A DNA stretch of 64,000 nucleotides, taken from Mesorhizobium_L sp035547755 (GTDB lineage: Bacteria; Pseudomonadota; Alphaproteobacteria; Rhizobiales; Rhizobiaceae). The position numbers were made by a program, and so were the translations under genes. The number at the start of each line of letters is the position of its first letter. The stretch's first letter is position 1. Below the pieces are notes generated by a model. It was not told the DNA's origin and did no database searches. It saw only the letters and a list, made by a program, of their open reading frames with translations. Positions 24,101 through 32,573 of the stretch are shown here, piece after piece. Where the stretch lies: contig DASZUG010000070.1 of assembly GCA_035547755.1 (NCBI GenBank), forward strand, positions 1 to 64,000, read 5' to 3'.

Positions 24101-26660
24101 CGACGACGCGGATCAACGGTTGGTTTCGCGCGCCCAGGATGCGGCCAACGCGCTTGCCGATCGGGCACAGCAACTTGCCAGCACTTTCGAGACGGCGGAT
24201 GAGCGCATCGCAAACAGGATCGGCGAAGCGGCAGCCGCGCTTGCCGCGCGCTCCGGCGATATAGCCGAAGCCTTCGACGACGCCGACCGCAAGCTTGCCG
24301 CCCGAGCGGAAGAAATGGCAAGCCGCCTCACCGAGACAGCGGATCAAACCGTCGACCGTCTCGCGACGGGCGCCCAGCAGGCGGCTGAACTCCTCGAACA
24401 GCGGGCTGACCGGATGACCAGCACGCTCGGCGAAGTGGAGCGCCGGCTTGCCACGGCGAGCGAGGAAACGGCGAATAGCTTCTCGGCGCGCGCCGACGAG
24501 GTGGCGAACGCACTGGCGCAGCGCACCGCCGAGATCACAGGCGCTTTCGACAATGTGGACAAGCGTCTCGCCTCGCGCGCCGAGGAGACGGCCTCTTCAC
24601 TCGTCGCCAAAGCGGCGGGCATTGCTTCAGCCTTCGAGGAAGCGGACCAGCGTATCATCGCCCGCACGCACCAGACCTCGGCGGAACTCGACGCCCGCGC
24701 CGCCTCCATCGAGGAGGCTCTGGCCATGGTGGAGCAGAAGCTTGCCTCCGGCACCGACCAGCTCGTCGGCCGCGTCGGCCTGCAGGTCGGCGATGCCGAG
24801 ACACGCCTGTCCCGGGCCGCCGACGTGCTCGGCGAAAAGCTCCAGAACAAGCTCGGCCAGGCGGAATCGCAACTTGTGGCGCATGCCAATGCGATCGCGG
24901 AGACCTTCTCCTCCGTCGACCAGCATATCGGCGAGCGGACGAGCCACGCATCGAGAACCCTCGACCAGCAGACGCGCGAGCTGAACGCCATGCTGGCTTC
25001 ACGCTCGGCCGAAATATCGAAGATCATGGACGATACGGCCAAGCCGCTGATCGAGCGCCTTTCGGAGAGCGGCGGCGACCTGCAAAGAAGCCTCGAGGAG
25101 GCAACGCAGCGCGCAACGGAGCGGCTTCGCTCGGAAAACGCGGCCCTCGTCAATGCGCTTGCGAACAGGACCGCCGAAACGCTTACCGCCATCGAAGGTT
25201 CGCGCATGAGCCTGTCGGAAAGCGTTGGCGACCTGATCGACAGGCTTTCCGGTTCCAATGCGAGCCTCGCGGAACTCATCGACCTGGCGACGAACAGCCT
25301 TGGCGGCATCGATGAGCGACTTACCGCCACGACTCAGAACTTCGCCGTCACCACGGAGAAAGCCGCCCAGACCTTCTCGAGTTCGGTGCGGCTGATCGAT
25401 AGCAATGCTGGCAAGCTGACCGAGCTTTCGTCTCACACATTGAGGGAAATCGCTTCCATAGCTGCCCGTTTCGACGAACACAGCAAAGTGCTTAACGGCG
25501 CTTCGGACCTGCTTGCCTCGGCGCAGACCAACCTTTCCTCGACGCTGCAGGACAGGGAAAAGGCTCTGGAGGAACTGGCGGTCGGCCTGGTCAAGAAATC
25601 CGAGGATATCGAGCGTGTCATGCGCTCCTATGAGAGCCTCGTTGGCCGGGCACTCGAACAGGCCGAAGGCAAGACGCGCGAATCGACCGAACAGATCAGC
25701 GCCGCGATCACCGATGTGGTCGAGGCGGCTACACAGCGCTTTGCGGAAGCGACTGTCGAAATCCGACGCACGGCAGGGGCGATCCGCTCGGACCTCGAAG
25801 AGACCCGCGCCGAACTGCGGAAAGGCGTGCTGGACCTGCCGAACGAAACGAAGGAATCCACCTCGGCCATGCGGCGCGCCGTCACCGAGCAGATAAACGC
25901 GCTCAAGGAACTATCGGAGATCGTCGCCAAGTCGGGCCGCATGTTCGACACGCCCGAAACACCGGCGGCTCCCCGTCCGGCGGCTCCAACGGCTCCGGCC
26001 GCTCCAGCGGGATCGACCGTAAGGCCATTCCGCGAAACGCCGCGGCCGCAATTGCCCCGCGCGGACCAGGATGTGCTGACGCAACCGGCCAAGACGGAAA
26101 CTGCGCCGGAGCGGCGAGCGCCCTCCTCCGAACCCGTGCTGCGGCTTGCCTCCGAAACCGGCAAACCCGCGCCCGTACGGAACAGCGAAGGCGGCAGCCA
26201 GCAACAGAGCAGAGGCTGGGTGCGCGATCTTCTCCGTGGCGCCTCCACCGAAGAGCCGCGTGAGCCTGCCGGGCAGCAGACGCCGCGTTCTCCGGAAAAT
26301 CAGCGCTCGCCCCTTCACGTCGTCGAATCGCTCAATTCGCTTTCCGTGGATATAGCGCGCGCAATCGATCACGAAGCATCGATCGAGCTGTGGGACCGCT
26401 ATCGCCGCGGCGAGCGGAACGTCTTCACCCGCCGGCTCTACACGCTCAAGGGCCAGCAGACCTTCGATGAGATCCGCCGCAAATATCAGAACGACAGCGA
26501 GTTCCGCGCCGCAGTCGATCGCTATTGCGACGATTTCGAGAAGCTGCTCAAGGACGTGACGAACAATGATCGCGACAGCATGATGACACATACCTATCTG
26601 TCGTCGGATACCGGCAAGGTGTACACCATGCTGGCCCATGCAGCGGGACGGTTGCACTGA
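21192..26660 (+). CDS. gpr: Giant coiled-coil membrane protein, growth pole ring (GPR)-like
   Basis: An 1822-residue protein. It has a short N-terminal cytoplasmic region, two membrane helices near residues 171-195 and 214-236, then about 1300 residues of helical repeats, a Pro/Ala linker (about 1595-1650) and a conserved C-terminal domain (SIELWDRYRRGERNVFTRRL to the end). Residues 571-862 hold eight tandem 36-residue repeats (one with a 4-residue insert) of the form GRxxLxxALxxDLxxLxxxRxxID. Residues 970-1180 hold 29-residue repeats beginning F-D-x-A-D-x-R-L. Size, membrane anchor and apolipoprotein-like repeats match Agrobacterium GPR, which forms a ring at the growing pole and is needed for polar growth in Hyphomicrobiales. 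The start at MARKTTKTVNF is preferred over 21126. GPR identity is from memory of the family, not alignment. Confidence 0.82.
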   Translation: MARKTTKTVNFDSDVAKQLEEALDLDLSNPDSEGLDIAASMEDLEAQISQAAEELARETQIKTPSHPTPSEPANQSTRSPAIDPASLANITGEAKAPVKETRAAAGPASFQPSSFERVLEKTSTEKAPAPIARPVEAQPTPARTGFAPANDDRQKDYSAILSRLERRAPRTVYWIALLVSVLWAAGGLLFDNLLSGQKIWQIRNFDQLLQSPHSIAIALGIALPIILFWAFAVMVRRSQEMRLAVRSMTEVVFRLAEPESLAQDRISLVGQAVRREVQAMGEGIERTLARAVELETLVHTEVSELERAYSENEVRIRALVDGLGSEREAVINHAERVRTSIAGAHQQLQSELGAATDSIRDNILGASTKLSMTINESGEKLLGRLNENGSILQDGIEKRLDTLSERISTSGEAFASLLDTRIAALTESASQSTRSLSDMLNERTGSIVSLLGDATKSLSDEFDTRLAGIERTLAERGQSLIREFETRAETLDAGTQRLNAALEARARQINETLAERAKELAGTFNSGKQDIATLIDEGKATIGMELAELVLSTSSMIEARAVDFSSRLAAGREQVSQALDSDIARISDERAKLDTIIEGHALALSQSRDNLSQAVANDLQKIGETRAEVEASIQRQIASFTEGRGLLSKALEEDLQRVQEERGAIDVSVNRHLAKLVEGRQLMRRALDEDLQKLVDSRAAIDAAIEEHSSRLANQLAEGREAARRVLDEDLDKLTQSRAEIDDAIGAHLARLSDGRADLQAALQDDLDRLAESRREIDLSLEQHTAKLVDGRNALSQLMDDDMAQVTAARGALDETVRAHVDRLAEGRDLLGRVMENDLQKLAENRAIMDQNVAEHVRQIAESRTAITVALSSEIEKIDDAFRRQTGVIEERTQSMERALSTGVDNVRSTLEKSAVVVAGALREKVLEVTAALRNEAGQAFTDADRKIAERAAETAELLSARAAEISRTFDDADQRLVSRAQDAANALADRAQQLASTFETADERIANRIGEAAAALAARSGDIAEAFDDADRKLAARAEEMASRLTETADQTVDRLATGAQQAAELLEQRADRMTSTLGEVERRLATASEETANSFSARADEVANALAQRTAEITGAFDNVDKRLASRAEETASSLVAKAAGIASAFEEADQRIIARTHQTSAELDARAASIEEALAMVEQKLASGTDQLVGRVGLQVGDAETRLSRAADVLGEKLQNKLGQAESQLVAHANAIAETFSSVDQHIGERTSHASRTLDQQTRELNAMLASRSAEISKIMDDTAKPLIERLSESGGDLQRSLEEATQRATERLRSENAALVNALANRTAETLTAIEGSRMSLSESVGDLIDRLSGSNASLAELIDLATNSLGGIDERLTATTQNFAVTTEKAAQTFSSSVRLIDSNAGKLTELSSHTLREIASIAARFDEHSKVLNGASDLLASAQTNLSSTLQDREKALEELAVGLVKKSEDIERVMRSYESLVGRALEQAEGKTRESTEQISAAITDVVEAATQRFAEATVEIRRTAGAIRSDLEETRAELRKGVLDLPNETKESTSAMRRAVTEQINALKELSEIVAKSGRMFDTPETPAAPRPAAPTAPAAPAGSTVRPFRETPRPQLPRADQDVLTQPAKTETAPERRAPSSEPVLRLASETGKPAPVRNSEGGSQQQSRGWVRDLLRGASTEEPREPAGQQTPRSPENQRSPLHVVESLNSLSVDIARAIDHEASIELWDRYRRGERNVFTRRLYTLKGQQTFDEIRRKYQNDSEFRAAVDRYCDDFEKLLKDVTNNDRDSMMTHTYLSSDTGKVYTMLAHAAGRLH

Positions 26661-26687
26661 GGAGCGAACAGCAGGTCAGTATTCGTC

Positions 26688-26716
26688 AAAAAGCGGGGCA
26701 ATAAGCCTCGCTTTTT
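26688..26716. terminator. Bidirectional terminator between the GPR-like gene and a GNAT gene
   Basis: AAAAAGCGGGGC and GCCTCGCTTTTT form a stem with one G-T pair around AATAA. It has an A-run on the left and a T-run on the right, so it can serve both convergent genes. Confidence 0.85.
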
Positions 26717-26734
26717 ATTTCGGCGCTTTCCCTC

Positions 26735-27199
26735 TCAGCGGCCATCCCAACGATAGTAGACAATCGGATCGCAGCTTCGAGGATGCAGACCGCTCTTGAT
26801 AAAAACGAGGCCCATCTTTTCATAGAATCGGCAAGCGCGCCTATTCGTCGGTCGCGTGTAAAGGGTAAAGCCCTCCGCCATCATGGTCATGGCATGGGAG
26901 AGGAGCATCCGTCCGACGCCAAGGCCGATCAAATCCGGTCGGACAAAAAGCTGGTCGAGAACGGCTTTATCCATACGCAAAGCCAAAAATCCGGCAATTC
27001 CCTTCCCGCAAGCAGCGACGGTCACGTCCCATCCCGATGCGAATTCCAGATCGACCCGCTTCCGCAGTTGATCCGGGGTTGGCATGACGGGAGGCCCAAC
27101 GCCGGGCATGCTGGCGCTGCTGTGCCAGATAGCAGCGATGGCATCGCGGTCCCTCTCTCTCGCCGGACGAAGCTCAAGACTCGGGATCTCGGTGCTCAT
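26735..27199 (-). CDS. GNAT family N-acetyltransferase
   Basis: A 154-residue single-domain acetyltransferase. The acetyl-CoA site is LFVRPDLIGLGVGRMLLSHA (motif A; the pattern is Q/R-x-x-G-x-G/A with GLGVGR), followed by LYTRPTNRRACRFYEKMGL (motif B). The substrate is not predictable. The start MSTEIPSLELRPAR is where similarity to the fold begins; an in-frame extension to 27298 lacks coding character. It shares a bidirectional terminator with the GPR-like gene. Confidence 0.88.
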   Translation of the reverse strand: MSTEIPSLELRPARERDRDAIAAIWHSSASMPGVGPPVMPTPDQLRKRVDLEFASGWDVTVAACGKGIAGFLALRMDKAVLDQLFVRPDLIGLGVGRMLLSHAMTMMAEGFTLYTRPTNRRACRFYEKMGLVFIKSGLHPRSCDPIVYYRWDGR

Positions 27200-27284
27200 G
27201 CATTCACCTGATGTCAGATGCACAAAGAGGGTCGAATGCAGATGGAGCAGCAGAATCAGGCGCTGAAATGGCGCTTCAACACAA

Positions 27285-27316
27285 TGCGGATTCTTCAAAG
27301 TGCGGATTCTTCAAAG
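27285..27316. repeat. 16-bp perfect tandem duplication at the end of the lipoprotein gene
   Basis: TGCGGATTCTTCAAAG occurs twice head to tail (27285-27300 and 27301-27316). The right copy overlaps the last codons and stop of the minus-strand lipoprotein gene. It looks like a recent slippage duplication. Confidence 0.8.
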
Positions 27317-27907
27317 TACCGAAGCAGACCAGCTCACAATATCCGAAGCCGCCTTGTCGAAGGCGCGGTCAAGCGCCTTGACGAATGCGCCATTTCCCGT
27401 GCCGATCACGGGTGCATCCGCAGTGAAGAGCTTCTGTGTCTTCACCGCGCCGTTACGGTCGTTGAGGAGGCGCACGAAAAGCGACACTTCCGCATGAGCG
27501 GTGCCGCTCGCAACGATATCGAACGCCCTAATATCGGTAATGACCTGATAGTCGATCGCCAGGCCCTCTCCCGGCTTGCCCACGCCGGCGAAGCGCCCGC
27601 TCCGCTGAAGCGCGTCAATAAGGCGGGCCTGCACCACCTTGGGCAGCCTGTCCGCCCATTGGGCGCCTTTGAGATATTCGATCACGCCCGGGGAAGGCTT
27701 GATGACGATGTTCTGCCCGTCGAAGGATTTGATCGCCGCCGGCTCCGCAACAAGGATCTGCAAATGGTGCGAACGCCTCGCTGCCGCGACAGAGGAAGGC
27801 GTCGAAAGATCATAGGTGTCGAGCGGGGTCGACCCGCCGAAAAGCGCGCAACCCGAGAGAAACAGGGCCGAGCACACGCCCAAACTTGCCGAACGCTTCA
27901 GTGCCAC
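27311..27907 (-). CDS. ABC-type transport auxiliary lipoprotein (PqiC/YmbA-like)
   Basis: A 198-residue lipoprotein. The signal peptide ends in the lipobox LSGC at about residues 17-20, so it is anchored in the envelope. The mature part matches the auxiliary component family of MCE transport systems: TYDLSTPSSV at the start, ILVAEPAAIKSFDGQNIVI, and an alternating beta/alpha pattern. It starts with GTG; GGGAGAA lies about 6 bases upstream. It is the last gene of the permease-ATPase-MCE-lipoprotein operon and probably links the MCE protein to the outer membrane. Confidence 0.9.
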   Translation of the reverse strand: MALKRSASLGVCSALFLSGCALFGGSTPLDTYDLSTPSSVAAARRSHHLQILVAEPAAIKSFDGQNIVIKPSPGVIEYLKGAQWADRLPKVVQARLIDALQRSGRFAGVGKPGEGLAIDYQVITDIRAFDIVASGTAHAEVSLFVRLLNDRNGAVKTQKLFTADAPVIGTGNGAFVKALDRAFDKAASDIVSWSASVL

Positions 27908-27987
27908 GCGGTTCTCCCTACCGGCGGCAGGCGCGGCAGGCCCCTTCTTCTCCTACAACCCTGTCTTGCGGAAACAAGCAAGCAATG

Positions 27988-29361
27988 TCAACGCCGCAAG
28001 CGGCCATCATACTGACGGACCGAACCCTCTCCACCGGTAAGTATGCGTTGGGGATTTTCGGCCAAGCCACTTATCGCCTGCTCTATGCGCCCGATCGCCC
28101 TGCGCGCGTCGTTGATGAGTTGGTTCGCGTTCTCCAGTCCCTGATTCGAGAAACGCGCGATGCCGGCGGTGATCGGCCCGAGCTTGGCATTTATGGTGTC
28201 GGCCATCTGCTTGAAGGATTTCAGCGTATCCTTGGCCTGCTGGATAAGGCCATTCGTATCGCCTGATCCCAGCATCTTGTCGACTTTGACCAGAACGCCG
28301 TTCACACGGGTCGAGGCGTCATTCAGCTTGTCCATCATATCGCGCGCTTCGGAGACGATGTGATCGATGTCGTCCGCATGTTCGCCGACCTTTGCCGTTA
28401 CTTTCGAAACGTCCGCCATGGCGCTCTTGGCGGACACGCTCGCCGCGTCGATATTGGCGATCGCGTTCTTTACTTCGGCGGGATCGACGCTGTCGAGAAT
28501 ACCGTCGACCTTGCGTAATGTGCCGTTTGCGCCGTCCGACAGGGTCTTGAGCGATTTCGAGGCGTCATCGACATTGGCCATGATCTGGTCGAGATTACGC
28601 GAGGCGGAGTCGAGACGCCCCGTAAAGGCCTGGACATTGTCGACAACCTTGGCGACCTTGTCGTGATTGACGGCGTCGATCAATCCCTTCGCCGAATCGA
28701 GCGTGCTGCCGAGCTTGCCCGACACGCCCCTCAGCGTCGTCGCCAGATCCCCGGCGCTCGACAGGAACGCGTTGACCTTATCGGAATTGTCGGCGAGCGC
28801 TTGCGAGAATTTGTCGACATTCTTGATCGTCTGGGTCAAGGGCCCGCGGCTGTCCTGGACGAATCCCTGCAACCCATCGAGCACCTTGTCGGTGCGCGTG
28901 AAGATATCCTGCGCCTTTTCGAGCAGGTTCGTGACGGCGGAGGGGTTGGCCTGGATTTCAGCTATGGAATTGTGCTGCGCCGCTTGCGCCAAAAGGTTCG
29001 GCTCGGCCGGGTTGCCGCCGCGAAGCTCGATATTCGCCTGTCCGGTAAGTCCGGCTATGCCGACATCGGCGACAGTCGACTGCGTAACGGGGGTTTTGGC
29101 ATCGACCTGGGTATCGGCAATCGCTACGGTCGGGTTCTTCGGATCGATGTAGACGCGGTCCACCGAACCGACCTTGACCCCATTGAACAGGACCGAACTG
29201 CCGCGCCCGAGACCGGAAGCCGACCCGGGAATCCGGAAGCGCAGCATCGCCGTCTCGCCCGTCTCGCCGAACCGCGCAATCCAATAGACGAAACCGAACG
29301 CGGCGATGATGGCCACGATCGTAAAAATGCCGACAATGACGTAGTTCGCGCGAGTTTCCAT
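27988..29361 (-). CDS. mlaD: MCE/MlaD family protein with long helical tail
   Basis: A 457-residue periplasmic lipid-binding component. It has one N-terminal membrane helix (VIVGIFTIVAIIAAFGFVYW, about residues 6-27), then a single MCE domain (about 38-120) with GLGRGSSVLFNGVKVGSV and GQANIELRGG. A long, mostly helical region follows with repeated heptad-like motifs (VDNVQAFTGRLDSASRNLDQ, LSDGANGTLRKVDGIL). The extended tail is longer than E. coli MlaD and resembles the YebT/PqiB-like or actinobacterial Mce tails, which form a tunnel across the periplasm. The start METRANYVIVG has a G-rich site upstream. Confidence 0.93.
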   Translation of the reverse strand: METRANYVIVGIFTIVAIIAAFGFVYWIARFGETGETAMLRFRIPGSASGLGRGSSVLFNGVKVGSVDRVYIDPKNPTVAIADTQVDAKTPVTQSTVADVGIAGLTGQANIELRGGNPAEPNLLAQAAQHNSIAEIQANPSAVTNLLEKAQDIFTRTDKVLDGLQGFVQDSRGPLTQTIKNVDKFSQALADNSDKVNAFLSSAGDLATTLRGVSGKLGSTLDSAKGLIDAVNHDKVAKVVDNVQAFTGRLDSASRNLDQIMANVDDASKSLKTLSDGANGTLRKVDGILDSVDPAEVKNAIANIDAASVSAKSAMADVSKVTAKVGEHADDIDHIVSEARDMMDKLNDASTRVNGVLVKVDKMLGSGDTNGLIQQAKDTLKSFKQMADTINAKLGPITAGIARFSNQGLENANQLINDARRAIGRIEQAISGLAENPQRILTGGEGSVRQYDGRLRR

Positions 29362-29503
29362 TCTTAACCCCGCCGCCCGACGCAATCTTCCCGAGTTGTT
29401 ATGGCGGACCTCAAACTCATCCCGGAATCGGCCAAAAGTAACAGACGATTTTCAAATTCGAAAACCGCATCGCGTTCGGAATTCGTGCGGCAGCTGCCCG
29501 AAA

Positions 29504-30331
29504 TCATGCCGTAGCCTCGCGATCGATCTGGCGCGCCCTCTTGCCGCGGAAATAGGATTTCACCCACGGCTCCTCGGAGGCCAGCATGTCTTCAATGGTC
29601 CCCTGGACCAGAACCTTCTTGTTGCCCAACACGGCAATCCGGTCGCAGGCGGAAAAGAGACTGTCGAGATCGTGCGTGACCATATACACGGTCAGCCCCA
29701 TCGTATCGCGCAGTTTTTCGACCAGTTCGTCAAATTCCGCCGCCCCGATCGGATCGAGGCCCGACGTCGGCTCATCGAGAAAAACAAGATCAGGGTCGAG
29801 CGCCAGCGCGCGGGCGAGCGCCGCCCTCTTGATCATACCGCCGGAGAGTTCCGACGGGTATTTCGTGGCGGCATCGGGCGCCAGGCCGACGAGTTCGATC
29901 TTGAGGCGCGCCAATTCGTCCATCAGACGCTGGGGCAAATCGAGATATTCCCGCATCGGCACCTGGATGTTCTCCATGACGGTGAGGCCCGAAAAGAGCG
30001 CCCCGTGCTGGAAGAGAACGCCGAGCCGCATATCGATCTGCATGCGTTCTTCATCGCTCGCCTTCTCGATATCGACGCCGAAGAGTTCGATCGTGCCGGA
30101 CTGCTTCTTGTTGAGCCCGAGGACCGTGCGCAGGAGGACCGACTTGCCGGCGCCCGAAGCCCCCACGAAGCCCAGGATTTCGCCTCGATAGACGTCGAGC
30201 GACAGATCCTTGAGCACCGTCGTCGCGCCGAAGGAGACGGTGATGTTCTTCGCGGAAAGCACGATCTCCCGACTGTCCTTCGGTGCGGCGGGCGCTTCGT
30301 GCTCTATCTCGGTCGCGTTGTTCATGCCCAA
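29504..30331 (-). CDS. mlaF: ABC transporter ATPase, MlaF-like
   Basis: A 275-residue ATPase of the phospholipid-transport (MCE) class. Walker A is GASGAGKSVLLRTVLG, the signature LSGGMIKRAALARALALDP (with GGM-KR instead of GGQ-QR, diagnostic for MlaF), and Walker B LVFLDEPTSGLDPI. It lies 14 bp after the permease gene and upstream of the MCE gene, all on the minus strand. It drives phospholipid movement, probably retrograde, from outer to inner membrane. The start may be the first or third codon (MGM). Confidence 0.95.
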   Translation of the reverse strand: MGMNNATEIEHEAPAAPKDSREIVLSAKNITVSFGATTVLKDLSLDVYRGEILGFVGASGAGKSVLLRTVLGLNKKQSGTIELFGVDIEKASDEERMQIDMRLGVLFQHGALFSGLTVMENIQVPMREYLDLPQRLMDELARLKIELVGLAPDAATKYPSELSGGMIKRAALARALALDPDLVFLDEPTSGLDPIGAAEFDELVEKLRDTMGLTVYMVTHDLDSLFSACDRIAVLGNKKVLVQGTIEDMLASEEPWVKSYFRGKRARQIDREATA

Positions 30332-30345
30332 TACCGCGGGAGACG

Positions 30346-31527
30346 CTAAAAATTGATCGCCGCATAGAACATGGCGAAGAGCCCGTCCACGACGATGACG
30401 ACGAAGATCGATTTGACGACGGAGGCGGTGACGCGCCGCCCGAGGGATTCGGCGCTGCCGCCGACTTTCATGCCTTCCACCGACGCGATGACGCCGATGA
30501 TCATCGCCATGAAGGGCGCCTTGATCAATCCGGCCCAGAAAGTGTTGAGATCGACAGCACTGTGCATCCGGTCGAGGAAGGCGGCCGGCGGTATTCCCGA
30601 ATAAGTCCAGGCCGTCGCCATCGCCCCGCCTATGGCGGCGAAATTCGCGATGACGGTAAGGCAGGGCAACGCGATCACCAGCGCCACAAGCCGTGGGAAC
30701 ACCAACACGCCAACCGGGTTGAGGCCGATTACCGTCAGCGCATCGACCTCTTCGCGCATCTTCATCGAGCCGATTTCGGCGGTGATAGCGCTACCGGAGC
30801 GGCCGGCGATCATAATCGCGGTCAGGAGCACGCCCATTTCGCGCAGGACCAGGATGCCGACGAGATCGACGGTGAAGATCTCGGCGCCGAAATAGCGCAG
30901 CTGGAAGGCGCCCTGCTGCGCAACGATCGCGCCGACAATGGACGACATCAGCACGACGACGGGGATCGCGCCGACGCCCATGCTATCGATCTGGTGCACG
31001 ATCGCGGCGATGTTGACGCCGTGGCCGCGGCCGAGCTTCATCTGTGAGCCGCGAATCGTCGCGCCCAATATGTGCATGGCCATCAGGAAATCGTCGCGGA
31101 AGGAATAGACGGCCTTTCCGACTGCCTCAAGGAAGACGATTAGGAAAAAATCGTGTCTTCTCGCGGTTGGTTCATTCTCGTTCGCCGCTTGCTCGACGGC
31201 GGAAAGGAGCGTTGCGACAGATTCGGACGCTCCCGAAATCTCGACCTCGGCGCCGCCGGCCCGGTGCAGGGTGAGGAGGCGCTCGACGATCCAGGCGCCT
31301 GCCGTGTCCATCTTGTCGATGCCGGATACATCGACCTGAAGCTTCCTGCCGCCGGTGCTGCCTTCGAGCTTGCGCAGATCCTGATCGAGCGCACCGACCG
31401 TCCTGGTCGTCCACGATCCCGAAAGTTTCAACGTTGCGCCATGCTCGTCGTCGGAAAAGACGACGGGCGGTTCCTCGCCCTCTTGTGCCGATTCTTCGTT
31501 CTTGCGCGTTTTGCCGAACATAGGCAC
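30346..31527 (-). CDS. mlaE: MlaE-type ABC permease with N-terminal STAS domain
   Basis: A 393-residue protein. Residues 20-120 are a STAS domain (LKLSGSWTTRTVGALDQDLRKL..., VDVSGIDKMDTAGAWIVERLL), and the rest is the MlaE/YrbE permease with the typical cores VGAIVAQQGAFQLRYFG and EMGVLLTAIMIAGRSGSAI. In E. coli the STAS part is the separate protein MlaB; here it is fused. First gene of the four-gene lipid transport operon, divergent from the dipeptide epimerase. Confidence 0.95.
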   Translation of the reverse strand: MPMFGKTRKNEESAQEGEEPPVVFSDDEHGATLKLSGSWTTRTVGALDQDLRKLEGSTGGRKLQVDVSGIDKMDTAGAWIVERLLTLHRAGGAEVEISGASESVATLLSAVEQAANENEPTARRHDFFLIVFLEAVGKAVYSFRDDFLMAMHILGATIRGSQMKLGRGHGVNIAAIVHQIDSMGVGAIPVVVLMSSIVGAIVAQQGAFQLRYFGAEIFTVDLVGILVLREMGVLLTAIMIAGRSGSAITAEIGSMKMREEVDALTVIGLNPVGVLVFPRLVALVIALPCLTVIANFAAIGGAMATAWTYSGIPPAAFLDRMHSAVDLNTFWAGLIKAPFMAMIIGVIASVEGMKVGGSAESLGRRVTASVVKSIFVVIVVDGLFAMFYAAINF

Positions 31528-31592
31528 CCTCTTAGCCGGTCAGAGCGTTTCTGTCACTTTGGCAAATATTCTTGTCCTGAAGGGTCCCAAGC

Positions 31593-32573
31593 ATGCGGTC
31601 TGTCGAAATCAAGGTGGAGCGCTTTGCGCTCGCGCGCGCTTTTTCCATATCGCGCGGCAGCAAGACCGAAGCGGAGGTGGTGACGTGCACCATCCGCGAC
31701 GGCTCGCTCGAGGGCCGCGGCGAATGCGTCCCCTACCGCCGCTATGGCGAGACCGTGACCTCCGTGCTGCACGAGATCGAGGTGGCGAAGCCCGATGTTT
31801 TGGCGGGCGCGAGCCGCCAGGATTTGCTCCATATCCTGAAGCCGGGCGCCGCCCGCAATGCGGTCGACTGCGCATTGTGGGACCTGGAGGCGAAGCAGTC
31901 GAAGACGCCCGCCTTCAGGCTTGCCGGCGAATCGCTTCCTCGCCCGCTCGTTACCGCAGTGACGATCTCGCTCTCCGATGCCGCGACGATGGCGGACGAT
32001 GCCAGGCGTTTCGCCGCGCACCCGCTCCTGAAGGTGAAGGTGGGCGGGGATGGCGACGGCGAGCGGATCCGTGCCGTCGCGGCGGCCGCTCCCAACGCCC
32101 GCCTCATCCTCGATGCGAACGAAGGCTGGACGGAGAAGACCGTCGCCGAAAATCTCGCGGTGGCCGCCGAATGCGGGGTGGCGCTCATCGAGCAACCTCT
32201 TCCCGCGGGAAAGGATGCTGTCCTGCGCGAGCTTAGCCATGCGGTTCCCATCTGCGCCGATGAAAGCCTCCATTCGGCGGACGATCTGGAGACGATCCGC
32301 GGTCTCTACGACGCGGTCAACATCAAGCTCGACAAGACGGGCGGCCTGACGGCGGCGCTCGATCTCAGGCGAAGCGCGCGCGAATGCGGCTTCGGCGTCA
32401 TGATCGGCTGCATGGTAGGCACGTCGCTTGCGATGGCGCCGGCGCTGCTTCTGGCGCAGGATGCGGATTTCGTCGACCTCGACGGACCGCTGCTTCTCGC
32501 AAGGGACCGCTCACCCGGCCTTCGCTATGACGGCTCGCTGGTCTTCCCGCCCGAGCCTGCCCTCTGGGGTTAG
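31593..32573 (+). CDS. Dipeptide epimerase (L-Ala-D/L-Glu epimerase type)
   Basis: A 326-residue enolase-superfamily enzyme. It has the capping domain at the N-terminus and a barrel with KVKVGG (catalytic Lys), LDANEGW (metal Asp), IEQPLP (metal Glu), and ADES (metal Asp), then the second Lys in NIKLDKTGG. These are the marks of the muconate-lactonising subgroup that includes L-Ala-D/L-Glu epimerase, which recycles murein peptides. The exact dipeptide is not certain. Its last 63 bp overlap the convergent MFS gene. Confidence 0.9.
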   Translation: MRSVEIKVERFALARAFSISRGSKTEAEVVTCTIRDGSLEGRGECVPYRRYGETVTSVLHEIEVAKPDVLAGASRQDLLHILKPGAARNAVDCALWDLEAKQSKTPAFRLAGESLPRPLVTAVTISLSDAATMADDARRFAAHPLLKVKVGGDGDGERIRAVAAAAPNARLILDANEGWTEKTVAENLAVAAECGVALIEQPLPAGKDAVLRELSHAVPICADESLHSADDLETIRGLYDAVNIKLDKTGGLTAALDLRRSARECGFGVMIGCMVGTSLAMAPALLLAQDADFVDLDGPLLLARDRSPGLRYDGSLVFPPEPALWG

